NCBI GenBank assembly: GCA_027083895.1
Contig: JALWMN010000113.1
Span: forward strand, 1-16,155
Reading direction: 5' to 3'
DNA: 16,155 bases
From: Campylobacteraceae bacterium
GTDB taxonomy: Bacteria; Campylobacterota; Campylobacteria; Campylobacterales; Sulfurovaceae
The first letter of the stretch is position 1; each line of letters begins with the position of its first letter. Of this stretch, positions 1 to 7,479 are shown piece by piece. Below the pieces are notes generated by a model. The model was not told where the DNA came from and did not search any database. It saw only the letters and a program-made list of their open reading frames with translations. Position numbers and translations under genes: made by a program.

Positions 1-1
1 T

Positions 2-811
2 GAAAAGAGCTACCATATTGATATTGAGGCTTTAAAGAGTGTATTAAAACAAAATGCAAGCAAAAAGTTAAAAGCGGTAGTGGTAAGTCACTTTGCAGGC
101 TTGGCAGCCTCAATGGATGAGATTATTGCATTAGCTAAGCAATATAATGTAGCGGTGATTGAGGATTTTATAGATGCACCTTTGTTAGAGGAAGAGGTTG
201 AGATAAAGGGTGATATTGCTCTCTTCTCGCTTAATTTTAGGTTGGATAATACTATTAAAGGGAGTATAATCTCTTTTAAAGAGGATGCAATTTTTAAGCG
301 GGCAAAATTGTTACGAAAGCATGGACTTATTGAGACAAATAGGGATGTGAGTTACCTCTATGATATAGTCGATATTGGTTGCGACTATAGGCTTGATGCA
401 TTGAGTGCATACATTTTATATAGATTATTACCATACCGTAAACAACTTCTTAAAAGGCGGCAAGAGATAGCAGAGAGCTATTTTCAATATTTACAAGATA
501 TACCTCATGTAGAGTTGCCTATACGAAGTAGCAAACATAGTTATAACTACTTTATTGTAAAGATTGATAAAAATAGAGATGCTTTTGCAAGAGAGCTTAA
601 AAAGCGAGGGGTAGAGGTTGGTTTACACTATATACCTCTAAACTTTACACAATATTATAAAGAGAAGTATGGTTTAAAGATATTTAACTTTCCAAATGCT
701 TTACATGTCTACCAGACAGTAATGTCTTTGCCATGTTATGGAAAGATGAGCCAAAAAGATGTAGAGTATGTTGCTTCGATGGTACAAGAGGTTGCTAAAG
801 AGCATATATGA
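2..811 (+). CDS. DegT/DnrJ/EryC1/StrS-fold protein, 5'-truncated, probable loss of PLP lysine
   Basis: The frame is open from base 2, so the start lies outside the window; GTG at 80 is an internal valine, not a start. Family features of sugar-nucleotide aminotransferases are visible: a VIED segment, whose Asp normally contacts the PLP pyridine nitrogen, near 155; FSL near 226; a DYRLDALSAY segment like the family's YNYR-x4-QAA near 392; HYIPL and QYYKEKYG near 628-670; and a SLPCY C-terminal motif near 725. The usual active-site block is FS-x4-K-N-x3-GEGG. Here the run is FSLNFRLDNTIKGS, so the lysine position holds Leu (242-244) and the GG is lost. The only nearby lysine (257-259) lies five residues downstream. 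It may therefore be a non-catalytic or repurposed homologue. It overlaps lpxK by four bases (ATGA), which suggests co-transcription and an envelope-sugar context. Family membership is firm; function is not. Confidence 0.85.
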   Translation, partial: EKSYHIDIEALKSVLKQNASKKLKAVVVSHFAGLAASMDEIIALAKQYNVAVIEDFIDAPLLEEEVEIKGDIALFSLNFRLDNTIKGSIISFKEDAIFKRAKLLRKHGLIETNRDVSYLYDIVDIGCDYRLDALSAYILYRLLPYRKQLLKRRQEIAESYFQYLQDIPHVELPIRSSKHSYNYFIVKIDKNRDAFARELKKRGVEVGLHYIPLNFTQYYKEKYGLKIFNFPNALHVYQTVMSLPCYGKMSQKDVEYVASMVQEVAKEHI

Positions 812-1728
812 TACACTTTTTTGAAAGCCTCTTTTTTAATCCAAAGTGGTATCACTATATAGTTATTGTTTTGCTGTTGCCATTGTCGCTACTCTATGGA
901 GCAATTTTGTTTCTAAAAAGAGTATTGAGTAGAGTAAAGGGCTACTCTATTCCTATTGTAAGTATTGGTAATTTAATTGTTGGTGGAAGTGGTAAAACAC
1001 CTTTTGCAATTGCATTGATTGAGTATTTAACAGATCAAGGGGTAGGAGAGATATTTTATATCTCTCGTGGCTATGGACGTCGCTCAAAAGGGTTGGTTCT
1101 TGTAAAGCATAAGCACTCTATAGAGTGTAGTGTTTTTGAAAGTGGTGATGAGGCAATGCTTGTAGCCAAAAGGACAGCTGCAAGTGTTATTGTTAGCGAA
1201 GATCGTAAAAAAGCGATATTGCAGGCAAAAGATTTGGGGGCTAGATGTATTATTCTTGATGATGCTTTTAGTAAGTCAGATATTCAAAAGTTTGATATTC
1301 TATTAGAGCCAGCAGAAATTAAAAGTAGGTTTGTTCTTCCTGCAGGACCCTATAGGGAGTTTCCATTTGTTAAACGGTATGCAGATCTTTTTTTAAAAGA
1401 GGATCGTGATTATAAGCGAAAGGTAAGTTATGAAAATCTTAGCAGGAGAATGCTTTTAGTAACTGCAATTGCTAATCCACAGAGGCTCGAAGCATTTTTA
1501 CCTCCAAATGTAGTTGGAAGAGTCTACTTTCCAGACCATGCTTACTTTGATAAAGATATGATAGTAGATAAAATGAGGGAACTTTCAGTAACATCTCTTC
1601 TTGTTACTGAAAAAGATTATGTTAAGTTAGAGCAGTTTAAGATACCACTCTCTATAATCAGACTACAAATTGAGATCGATCAAAATATTCTCAAGAGAAT
1701 AAAGGATGAAGTGTGCAAGCAAAATTAG
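808..1728 (+). CDS. lpxK: Tetraacyldisaccharide 4'-kinase (lipid A biosynthesis)
   Basis: LpxK phosphorylates the 4' position of the tetraacyldisaccharide 1-phosphate to give lipid IVA, on the cytoplasmic face of the inner membrane. The 306-residue product has an N-terminal hydrophobic anchor (about 17-37). A P-loop of the LpxK type follows (GNLIVGGSGKTPF, 54-66), then SRGYGRR (86-92), DDAF (151-154; DDGFQ in many proteobacteria), LPAGPYREF, and a DHAYF segment near 240 that carries the conserved histidine. Length is normal for the compact form. ATG at 808 overlaps the preceding stop as ATGA, and the 3' end overlaps argB by 16 bases, so the three genes look translationally linked. From memory, C. 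jejuni has lpxK close to thrC, as here. Confidence 0.95.
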   Translation: MIHFFESLFFNPKWYHYIVIVLLLPLSLLYGAILFLKRVLSRVKGYSIPIVSIGNLIVGGSGKTPFAIALIEYLTDQGVGEIFYISRGYGRRSKGLVLVKHKHSIECSVFESGDEAMLVAKRTAASVIVSEDRKKAILQAKDLGARCIILDDAFSKSDIQKFDILLEPAEIKSRFVLPAGPYREFPFVKRYADLFLKEDRDYKRKVSYENLSRRMLLVTAIANPQRLEAFLPPNVVGRVYFPDHAYFDKDMIVDKMRELSVTSLLVTEKDYVKLEQFKIPLSIIRLQIEIDQNILKRIKDEVCKQN

Positions 1729-2564
1729 AGACAGTACAGACCCTATTAGATGCATTACCCTATATTAAGAAGTTTTATAATGATATCATCGTGGTAAAAT
1801 ATGGTGGTTCGGCACAAACGAGTCATGAGTTAAAGGCAAAATTTGCTCAAGATATCGCACTATTACAAACTATTGGGATGAAGCCAGTTGTTGTTCATGG
1901 TGGTGGCAAGAGTATTACTAATCTCTTAACGGAGTTAAAAATAGATACAGAGTTTATCGATGGGCAACGAGTAACTACTAAAGAGGTAATGCGAATTGCA
2001 GAGATGGTTTTAAGTGGTGAGGTAAATAAAGATATTGTTTCACTCCTTAATTCACAAGGGGCAAAAGCGATTGGGATCTCTGGAAAGGATGCTGATTTTA
2101 TTCAAGCAGTTCCTAAGGATGAGCAAAAATTTGGCTATACGGGTATTATAAAGAGTATCGATCCTCAGATTGTATTAAAGATTCTTGATGATGGTTTTAT
2201 TCCTGTCATTGCACCCATTGCAAGTGGTGGTATTTTAGGACATCCCGGATTTAATATTAATGCAGATTTAGCAGCAAGTAAAGTAGCAGTTGCACTAAAG
2301 GCTCGAAAAGTGCTCTTTTTAACAGATACTGCTGGTGTTTTAGATAAAGAGAAGCGATTAATCAATATGTTAACGATTGAAAAAGTAGAGGAGTTAAAAG
2401 CTGATGGTACAATCAGTGGTGGTATGGTGCCAAAGGTTGATGCATGTGTTGAGGCTTTGCGAGGTGGTGTAAAAAAGGCTCACATTATAGATGGAAGGGT
2501 AGAGCACTCATTACTTCTAGAGATATTAACAAGTAGTGGGATTGGTACTTGTATTACCTTTTAA
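1713..2564 (+). CDS. argB: Acetylglutamate kinase
   Basis: ArgB phosphorylates N-acetylglutamate, the second step of arginine synthesis in the cytoplasm. The 283-residue product has VVKYGGSA (27-34), VVVHGGGKSI (59-68), the FNINADLAASKVA substrate and nucleotide segment (180-192), FLTDTAGV (202-209) and a GRVEHSLLLE C-terminal stretch (261-270). The first 25 residues form the extra N-terminal helix with LPYIKKF that, in the family, marks hexameric, arginine-inhibited enzymes; feedback inhibition is therefore inferred. The start is GTG at 1713, chosen because AAGGA lies six bases upstream (1702-1706) and the resulting N-terminus aligns with the family. That start lies inside lpxK. No other arginine gene is present in the window. 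Confidence 0.95.
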   Translation: MQAKLETVQTLLDALPYIKKFYNDIIVVKYGGSAQTSHELKAKFAQDIALLQTIGMKPVVVHGGGKSITNLLTELKIDTEFIDGQRVTTKEVMRIAEMVLSGEVNKDIVSLLNSQGAKAIGISGKDADFIQAVPKDEQKFGYTGIIKSIDPQIVLKILDDGFIPVIAPIASGGILGHPGFNINADLAASKVAVALKARKVLFLTDTAGVLDKEKRLINMLTIEKVEELKADGTISGGMVPKVDACVEALRGGVKKAHIIDGRVEHSLLLEILTSSGIGTCITF

Positions 2565-2752
2565 TGGATTGGATCCTTTAAAAATTTTAATAGAGCAGAA
2601 ACTTTAAAATTTTAGCGGTAGTAGAGCTAAAAATAGAACTTGTATGGGTGAATTAAAAGTTTTTTTGAGCATTCAATTGGAGGCTTCTATTTGAATTTAA
2701 TGAAGGCTTAATATAGAGAAGAAGATTTTGGCTTTATTCTTTAAAAATTGGA

Positions 2753-2758
2753 TATAAT
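2753..2758 (+). promoter_or_regulatory. Probable -10 box of the thrC promoter
   Basis: A perfect TATAAT lies 24 bases before the thrC ATG, preceded by a T-rich stretch and no good -35 box, which is typical of the vegetative sigma factor in Campylobacterota. The predicted transcript has a leader of about 18 bases, enough for the AGGA at 2773-2776 but not for an attenuator or riboswitch. The rest of the 218-base gap after argB (2565-2752) has no convincing gene. It holds a short AT-only-flanked stem at 2610-2632 without a T-tract, so where the argB transcript ends is unclear. Confidence 0.65.
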
Positions 2759-2782
2759 ACCCATTAAAAACTAGGATAGTAG

Positions 2783-4255
2783 ATGAAGTTTATTGAAACA
2801 CGTGGAAATGATGGAAGAAAAAGTGAAAGTGTTCAATTTTCTGAGGCGATTTTGGATCCATTAGCAAGTTATGGTGGTTTATATGTTCCCAAAAATTTGC
2901 CAGATTTTGGAATCGATTTTTTAGCAAAGCATAAAGAGTCAAGTTACCAAGAGTTGGCAAAAAGTGTGCTTGAGGCCTTCGATATAGATATTAAAGAGAG
3001 TCTGATTGATGCAGCATTGGAGAGATATAGTAGCTTTGATGATCCAAACAATCCAGTACCTGTTACGCAAGTAGAGGATGATCTTTTTATCTGTGAGCTC
3101 TATCATGGACCAACTAGAGCTTTTAAAGATATGGCTTTGCAGCCTTTTGGTGTGATTCTCTCAAGTTTGGCACAAGAGAGAGGTGAGCAGTATCTTATAA
3201 TGGCTGCAACTAGTGGCGATACGGGGCCAGCAACTCTGGAGACCTTTAAAAATAGAGAAAATATTAAAGTTACTTGCCTCTATCCTGCTGGAGGAACAAG
3301 CGATGTGCAAAGACTCCAGATGGTAACAGAGGATGCACCAAATTTAAAAGTAATAGGAATTGAGGGGAACTTTGATGATGCTCAAGAGGCACTCAAGTCA
3401 CTTTTAGCCTCTAAAGAGTTTAAAGATGTTCTTCAACGGAATGAGACGAAGCTCTCTGCGGCAAACTCTGTAAACTTTGGACGGATAATTTTCCAGACTA
3501 TCTATCATATCCATAGCTATTTAGAGTTATATAGAGAGGGTGCTATAGAGTTAGGTGATCCAATTTATTTAATAGTACCTAGTGGGAATTTTGGGAATGC
3601 TTTGGGTGCATATTATGTAAAGGTAGCTGGAGTCCCAATCGAGAAGATATTGATTGCATCTAATGCAAATAATATCTTAACAGAGTTTATAACTACAGGG
3701 AAGTATGATTTACGTCAAAAGAAATTGATACAGACAAACTCACCTGCAATGGATATATTAAAAAGTTCAAATGTGGAGCGTGTTCTTTATGATAAATTTG
3801 GTGCTCAAAGAACAAAAGAGTTAATGGATCAGCTTAATAGTGAAAATTATTATGAACTTACTGCTGATGAATTAAAAGAGATTCAAAAGGATTTTGCAGC
3901 AATCTTTAGTAGTGATGAAGAGGTAGAAGAGACTATAAAAGAGTATCTAGAACGTGGATACATTATGGATCCACATACAGCTACTTGCATTAAAGCTTAT
4001 CGTAAAATAAGAGAGAAAATGTTACCAACGGTAGCATACTCAACTGCAGAGTGGACCAAGTTTAGTCCAACAATAGCCAAAAGCGTGGGGCTTGAGGCAA
4101 ATTCAGATAAAGAGGCTTTAGATCAGATTGCAAGTAGATTTGGATTAAAAATTCCAGAAAAAATCGCTTCTCTTTATGAAAAAGAGATAAAACACTTGAA
4201 AATTGTTCAAAAAAGCGATATTATGAGCGAAATGATTTATTTTATCGAAGCTTAA
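2783..4255 (+). CDS. thrC: Threonine synthase
   Basis: ThrC converts O-phosphohomoserine to threonine with PLP, the last step of threonine synthesis. The 490-residue product has the ThrC N-terminal domain (RGNDGRKS, then a DPLASYGGLYVP segment, 25-36). The PLP lysine is K115 in HGPTRAFKD, the phosphate-binding loop is SGDTGPA (144-150), and a second glycine-rich loop PSGNFGNALGAY lies near 266-277. Length fits the long, E. coli/yeast-like class of threonine synthase. AGGA sits six bases before the ATG. The stop overlaps the ribosome binding site of the next gene. The product threonine is the substrate of IlvA, encoded two genes downstream in a separate unit. Confidence 0.96.
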   Translation: MKFIETRGNDGRKSESVQFSEAILDPLASYGGLYVPKNLPDFGIDFLAKHKESSYQELAKSVLEAFDIDIKESLIDAALERYSSFDDPNNPVPVTQVEDDLFICELYHGPTRAFKDMALQPFGVILSSLAQERGEQYLIMAATSGDTGPATLETFKNRENIKVTCLYPAGGTSDVQRLQMVTEDAPNLKVIGIEGNFDDAQEALKSLLASKEFKDVLQRNETKLSAANSVNFGRIIFQTIYHIHSYLELYREGAIELGDPIYLIVPSGNFGNALGAYYVKVAGVPIEKILIASNANNILTEFITTGKYDLRQKKLIQTNSPAMDILKSSNVERVLYDKFGAQRTKELMDQLNSENYYELTADELKEIQKDFAAIFSSDEEVEETIKEYLERGYIMDPHTATCIKAYRKIREKMLPTVAYSTAEWTKFSPTIAKSVGLEANSDKEALDQIASRFGLKIPEKIASLYEKEIKHLKIVQKSDIMSEMIYFIEA

Positions 4256-4264
4256 AGGAGAAAT

Positions 4265-5731
4265 ATGGATAGGCGGTTTTTAATGCACTATCGATCCTTA
4301 GTTTTAAGCTCGCTACTGCTTAGTGCAGTTCAAGCAGATATTCCTTGCCAGGAAGGAGTAACTTATAAAAGTAGTTGTAACCCTTATAGAGTAGAGTTTA
4401 TACGATTTAATCGCGTAAAAGATGATGGTTCAACTCTTGACGAGAAGAAACAAGAGAAAAAAAAGAGGCAGTGGTTTAGCCGAAGTTATCTAAATACTCT
4501 TTTAGAAAAGTATAGTAGTAATTATGATGGTAGAGCTGGATTGCAAGCTCTTATAGATAGAAGTCACTATGGTAAAGAGCAAAAGAAGAAGCAAGAGCTT
4601 GATAAGAGAGAACAGATAAAAGAGCTTGCTAATCAAAAGCAAACTCAAAAGAAGCAAAAAAGTCAACATCAAGAGGTTGTTCAAGTCCAACCTGATCTCT
4701 CCCAAAAGATAAAGAAAGAGAGCTTGGTTGCTATAAAGGAGCCTCAAGCATTAAGAAAAGAGGTTAAAGAAAAAACGAGAGTTAAGAGTGTAAATAAGGA
4801 GTTGACTTCAAAAAGCACTGCCACAAAAGAGAAACCGACTCAAAAGAGAGTAAAATTAGTCAAGAAAGAGAAAAGTACACCTCAAATTACAAGTTCTTCT
4901 TCTAAAAAAAGTCAAAAGAGAAAAGTTGTTGCAAAAAAGTTACAAGTAAAGTTAGCTGCTTATAGAGTGAAAAAGGGAGATACACTTACATCTATTGCAT
5001 CTGCACTTGGACTTTCAGTAAAAGAGCTTAAATCACTCAATAGAATTGGCAAAGATGGAAAAATAAAGATTGGAGAGAAGCTTTTAGTTCCTAAAAAGTT
5101 GCTTCAAAAGTTTAAAAAGCAAGAAGAGCTTAAGATTGCTAAACAGAAAAAGAAGAGGGAGCTTCTTGCAAAAAAGAGATTACAAGAGCAATTAAAGAAG
5201 GGAATCTATATTGTGCAAAAGGGAGATACCCTCTCTTCAATTGCTTCAAAGACAAAACTCTCTATAAACCAATTAAGAGAGTATAATCGCATTGCACGTA
5301 GCAGCCATATTAAAGTTGGACAAAAACTTCTCTTAAAAGAGCCTAAGGTTACAAAACGACGAGGTTCAAGTTTAAATTATGTTAAAAATATAAAATTTAA
5401 ATCTGCACCATCACTTAAGTTTAAAAGAAAGATTCGTGTAATTGCAACAGCCTATACTTCACACCGTAATCAAACAGATAAGACTCCATTTTTAGCTGCT
5501 TGGAATAATAGAATTAAACCAGGAATGAAGATTATTGCTGTATCTGAGGACTTGATTAAGAAGTATGGTTTGAAAAATGGTGTAAAAGTCAAGATCACTG
5601 GGCTTCCTGGATATTATGTTGTGCGGGATAAGATGAATAAGCGACTTCGAAACCATATCGATATCTATATGGGACTCAATAAAAGGAAAGCCCTACGTTG
5701 GGGCAGAAGAAGAGTGGCTCTTTATTGGTAG
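4265..5731 (+). CDS. Exported two-LysM, 3D-domain peptidoglycan-acting protein
   Basis: This is a predicted periplasmic wall protein of 488 residues. In order it has a signal peptide (about 1-24, cleavage near AVQA/D); a short conserved part with two cysteines (C28, C38); and a long Lys/Gln/Glu-rich low-complexity linker (about 58-230). Two LysM domains follow (233-276 with YRVKKGDTL; 315-357 with YIVQKGDTL), separated by a Lys-rich helical stretch. A C-terminal 3D domain (about 391-488) begins RVIATAYTSH. The three acidic residues that name the domain are visible as D405 (TDKTPF), D455 (VRDKM) and D466 (HIDIYMG). The 3D domain is related to the catalytic core of MltA lytic transglycosylases, so cleavage of glycan strands is likely but not proven. 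An excellent AAAGGAG (4254-4260) supports ATG 4265; an in-frame ATG six codons later would shorten the signal peptide n-region. The gene ends at a strong terminator. Confidence 0.88.
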   Translation: MDRRFLMHYRSLVLSSLLLSAVQADIPCQEGVTYKSSCNPYRVEFIRFNRVKDDGSTLDEKKQEKKKRQWFSRSYLNTLLEKYSSNYDGRAGLQALIDRSHYGKEQKKKQELDKREQIKELANQKQTQKKQKSQHQEVVQVQPDLSQKIKKESLVAIKEPQALRKEVKEKTRVKSVNKELTSKSTATKEKPTQKRVKLVKKEKSTPQITSSSSKKSQKRKVVAKKLQVKLAAYRVKKGDTLTSIASALGLSVKELKSLNRIGKDGKIKIGEKLLVPKKLLQKFKKQEELKIAKQKKKRELLAKKRLQEQLKKGIYIVQKGDTLSSIASKTKLSINQLREYNRIARSSHIKVGQKLLLKEPKVTKRRGSSLNYVKNIKFKSAPSLKFKRKIRVIATAYTSHRNQTDKTPFLAAWNNRIKPGMKIIAVSEDLIKKYGLKNGVKVKITGLPGYYVVRDKMNKRLRNHIDIYMGLNKRKALRWGRRRVALYW

Positions 5732-5760
5732 CTCAAATTGGCTACCATTTTTATTTTTTT
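5726..5760 (+). terminator. Rho-independent terminator after the thrC / LysM-3D unit
   Basis: A perfect 7-bp stem, TGGTAGC (5726-5732) with GCTACCA (5741-5747), encloses an 8-base loop and runs straight into TTTTTATTTTTTT (5748-5760). The stem includes the TAG stop of the LysM/3D gene. The T-tract doubles as the AAA lysine codons and stop of the convergent gene, so the terminator occupies almost no extra space. Confidence 0.88.
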
Positions 5761-6188
5761 GCTAGTAAGCGATTGTGTTCTATCTTTATGCAGAGATTTT
5801 GTACAACATTAATATTGTGCTCTTTTGCTTTTTTTGCAGCACTATTGTTGACTATTCCTAGTTGGGTCCAAAGCAGATCTATGTCACCTCTTTCTATACA
5901 AGCATCAACAATTGCATCAACAGCATCAGGTTTTCTAAATACTACGACAATATCAACTTTATGTGGGATCTCCTTAAGGCTTCTATAGACCTTTTGTCCT
6001 AAAATAGTATCCTCTTTTGGATATATTGGGAAGACATTATATCCTGCTTCGATCATATATTTTGTTACTTTATTGCTATCTTTTTCTGGGTTTGGTGATG
6101 CACCAATAATTGCAATATTTTTATATTGTTCTAAATACTCTTTTATCTCTTGTGGATTAGAGTTTATGCTTGGCATTTCACATTCCAT
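5751..6188 (-). CDS. CoA-binding (YccU-like, CoA_binding_2) protein
   Basis: This is a small soluble Rossmann-fold protein of 145 residues, the usual length for the stand-alone CoA_binding_2 family. The nucleotide-binding segment IAIIGASPNPEKDSNKV lies at 25-41, followed by FPIYPKE (53-59), a DIVVVFRKP strand (79-87), and WTQLGIVNNSAA (107-118) before the C-terminal family block VVQNLCIKIEH. Relatives bind CoA through the domain also found in succinyl-CoA synthetase alpha subunits; the cellular role is not established. AGGA about six bases upstream supports the start at 6188. It converges on the LysM/3D gene, with 19 bases between the two stops, and diverges from ilvA with a 61-base gap. Confidence 0.88.
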   Translation of the reverse strand: MECEMPSINSNPQEIKEYLEQYKNIAIIGASPNPEKDSNKVTKYMIEAGYNVFPIYPKEDTILGQKVYRSLKEIPHKVDIVVVFRKPDAVDAIVDACIERGDIDLLWTQLGIVNNSAAKKAKEHNINVVQNLCIKIEHNRLLAKK

Positions 6189-6207
6189 ACTTTATCCTTT
6201 TTGTTGG

Positions 6208-6213
6208 TATAAT
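6208..6213 (+). promoter_or_regulatory. Probable -10 box of the ilvA promoter (compact divergent region)
   Basis: TATAAT lies 36 bases before the ilvA ATG, within a TTGGTATAATTTCGC context. The whole divergent region between the CoA-binding gene and ilvA is 61 bases. A TAAAAT on the opposite strand (6221-6226) could serve the leftward gene, so the two promoters would overlap face to face. No -35 consensus is evident for either. Confidence 0.6.
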
Positions 6214-6249
6214 TTCGCTAATTTTAACATAAATAAGTGAGGATGAGCG

Positions 6250-7479
6250 ATGATTGAGCTTGAAGAGTTTAAAAAAGCGAGTAAAAGATTAGAAAAAGTA
6301 GCACATAAGACACCTTTAGCCTATGCACCAGTTTTAAGTGGTAAGACAAATTATCAAGTCTATTTAAAAAAGGAGAACCTTCAAGTGACTGGTTCTTTTA
6401 AGTTAAGGGGTGCATTTAATAAGATCGCCTCACTTATGGAAAAAGGGAGTGTTGAGGGGGTAGTAGCTGCAAGTGCTGGAAACCACGCTCAAGGCGTTGC
6501 ATTAAGTGCGAAATATTTTAATATAAAGGCAACTATTTTTATGCCAGAGTCTACTCCACTCAATAAGGTACAAGGTGTAGAAAGTTTCGGTGCAAATGTT
6601 AAACTTATGGGTGCAAATTATGATGAAGCGTACTTTCATGCAAATGAGTATGCTAAAGAGAATGGTTTAGAGTTTGTGCACCCTTTTGCTGATAAGGATG
6701 TAATTGCTGGTCAAGGTACTATTGCTTTAGAGGTGTGTGAACAGATAAAGGAGTTGCACAATCTTCACACATTAGATGCAATCATCGTACCTGTGGGTGG
6801 AGGTGGTTTAATTAGTGGTGTTGCAATTGCTGCAAAGGCTCTCAATCCAAACATTAAGATTATTGGGGTTGCTGCTGAGGGGGCTCCTGCGATGGCAAAC
6901 TCTTACCAAAAGAAACAACAACTCAATACACATAGTGTTCGAACAATTGCTGATGGGATTGCTGTTAAAAACACCTCAAAGATGACATTTGATCTTATCA
7001 TGCAATATGTAGATGATCTTGTTACTGTTTGTGATGATGAGATAGCAAGTGCTATTCTATTTTTACTTGAGCGTCAAAAACTTTTAGTTGAGGGTGCGGG
7101 AGCTGTTGGTGTAGCTGCTTTGATGCATAATAAAATTGATCTTGAAGCCAATAGTAGAGTGTGTGCAATTTTAAGTGGTGGCAATATTGATGTTACTATG
7201 CTCTCTTTAATAATAGAGAAAGGGCTTGTAAAATCGGCTAGAAAGATGAAGCTTAGAGTTACACTTATTGATAAACCTGGTGCTTTGGAGAATTTTTCAC
7301 ATCTTATGCGAATAGTACAAGCAAATATTGTACAGATTGGGTATGATAGAACCTCTACAGATTTAGAGTTTGGTGATGCACATGTGAGTGTCTCATTAGA
7401 GACAAAAGGGAGAGAGCATCAAGAGGAGATTCGAAAAATTTTAACGCAACATGGGTATAAGTTTTTAGAGGAGCATTAA
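6250..7479 (+). CDS. ilvA: Threonine ammonia-lyase with one C-terminal ACT domain
   Basis: This PLP enzyme deaminates threonine to 2-oxobutanoate and ammonia, the entry to isoleucine synthesis. The 409-residue product has the Schiff-base lysine K51 in GSFKLRGAF, the ASAGNHAQG loop (74-82), the GGGGLISG phosphate loop (183-190), and SGGN near 309-312. A single ACT domain lies at about 333-409 (KLRVTLIDKPGAL onward). Single-ACT proteins of about 400 residues are shorter than the 514-residue two-ACT E. coli IlvA. ACT domains usually carry allosteric amino-acid control, so isoleucine or valine regulation is inferred. GAGGA (6239-6243) lies six bases before the ATG. The stop and the next start share one base (TAATG), which suggests coupling to the phosphatase. 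Confidence 0.94.
   Translation: MIELEEFKKASKRLEKVAHKTPLAYAPVLSGKTNYQVYLKKENLQVTGSFKLRGAFNKIASLMEKGSVEGVVAASAGNHAQGVALSAKYFNIKATIFMPESTPLNKVQGVESFGANVKLMGANYDEAYFHANEYAKENGLEFVHPFADKDVIAGQGTIALEVCEQIKELHNLHTLDAIIVPVGGGGLISGVAIAAKALNPNIKIIGVAAEGAPAMANSYQKKQQLNTHSVRTIADGIAVKNTSKMTFDLIMQYVDDLVTVCDDEIASAILFLLERQKLLVEGAGAVGVAALMHNKIDLEANSRVCAILSGGNIDVTMLSLIIEKGLVKSARKMKLRVTLIDKPGALENFSHLMRIVQANIVQIGYDRTSTDLEFGDAHVSVSLETKGREHQEEIRKILTQHGYKFLEEH

Noticed and set aside
80..82. GTG at 80 as the start of the DegT-like gene
   Set aside because: The same frame is open back to base 2 and the upstream residues continue the fold; a start at 80 would fall in the middle of the domain.
2610..2632. Stem TTTTAGC / GCTAAAA after argB as a terminator or small RNA
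   Set aside because: It is mostly A-T pairs with a 9-base loop and no T-tract on the plus strand; in such AT-rich sequence it may be chance.
2644..2694. A 16-codon ATG frame in the argB-thrC gap as a leader peptide
   Set aside because: It has no runs of Thr or Ile codons, no good ribosome binding site, and it lies upstream of the likely thrC promoter.
5698..5988. A plus-strand frame with a hydrophobic product at the LysM/3D gene end
   Set aside because: It starts inside the LysM/3D gene, crosses the strong terminator and runs antisense to the well-supported CoA-binding gene.
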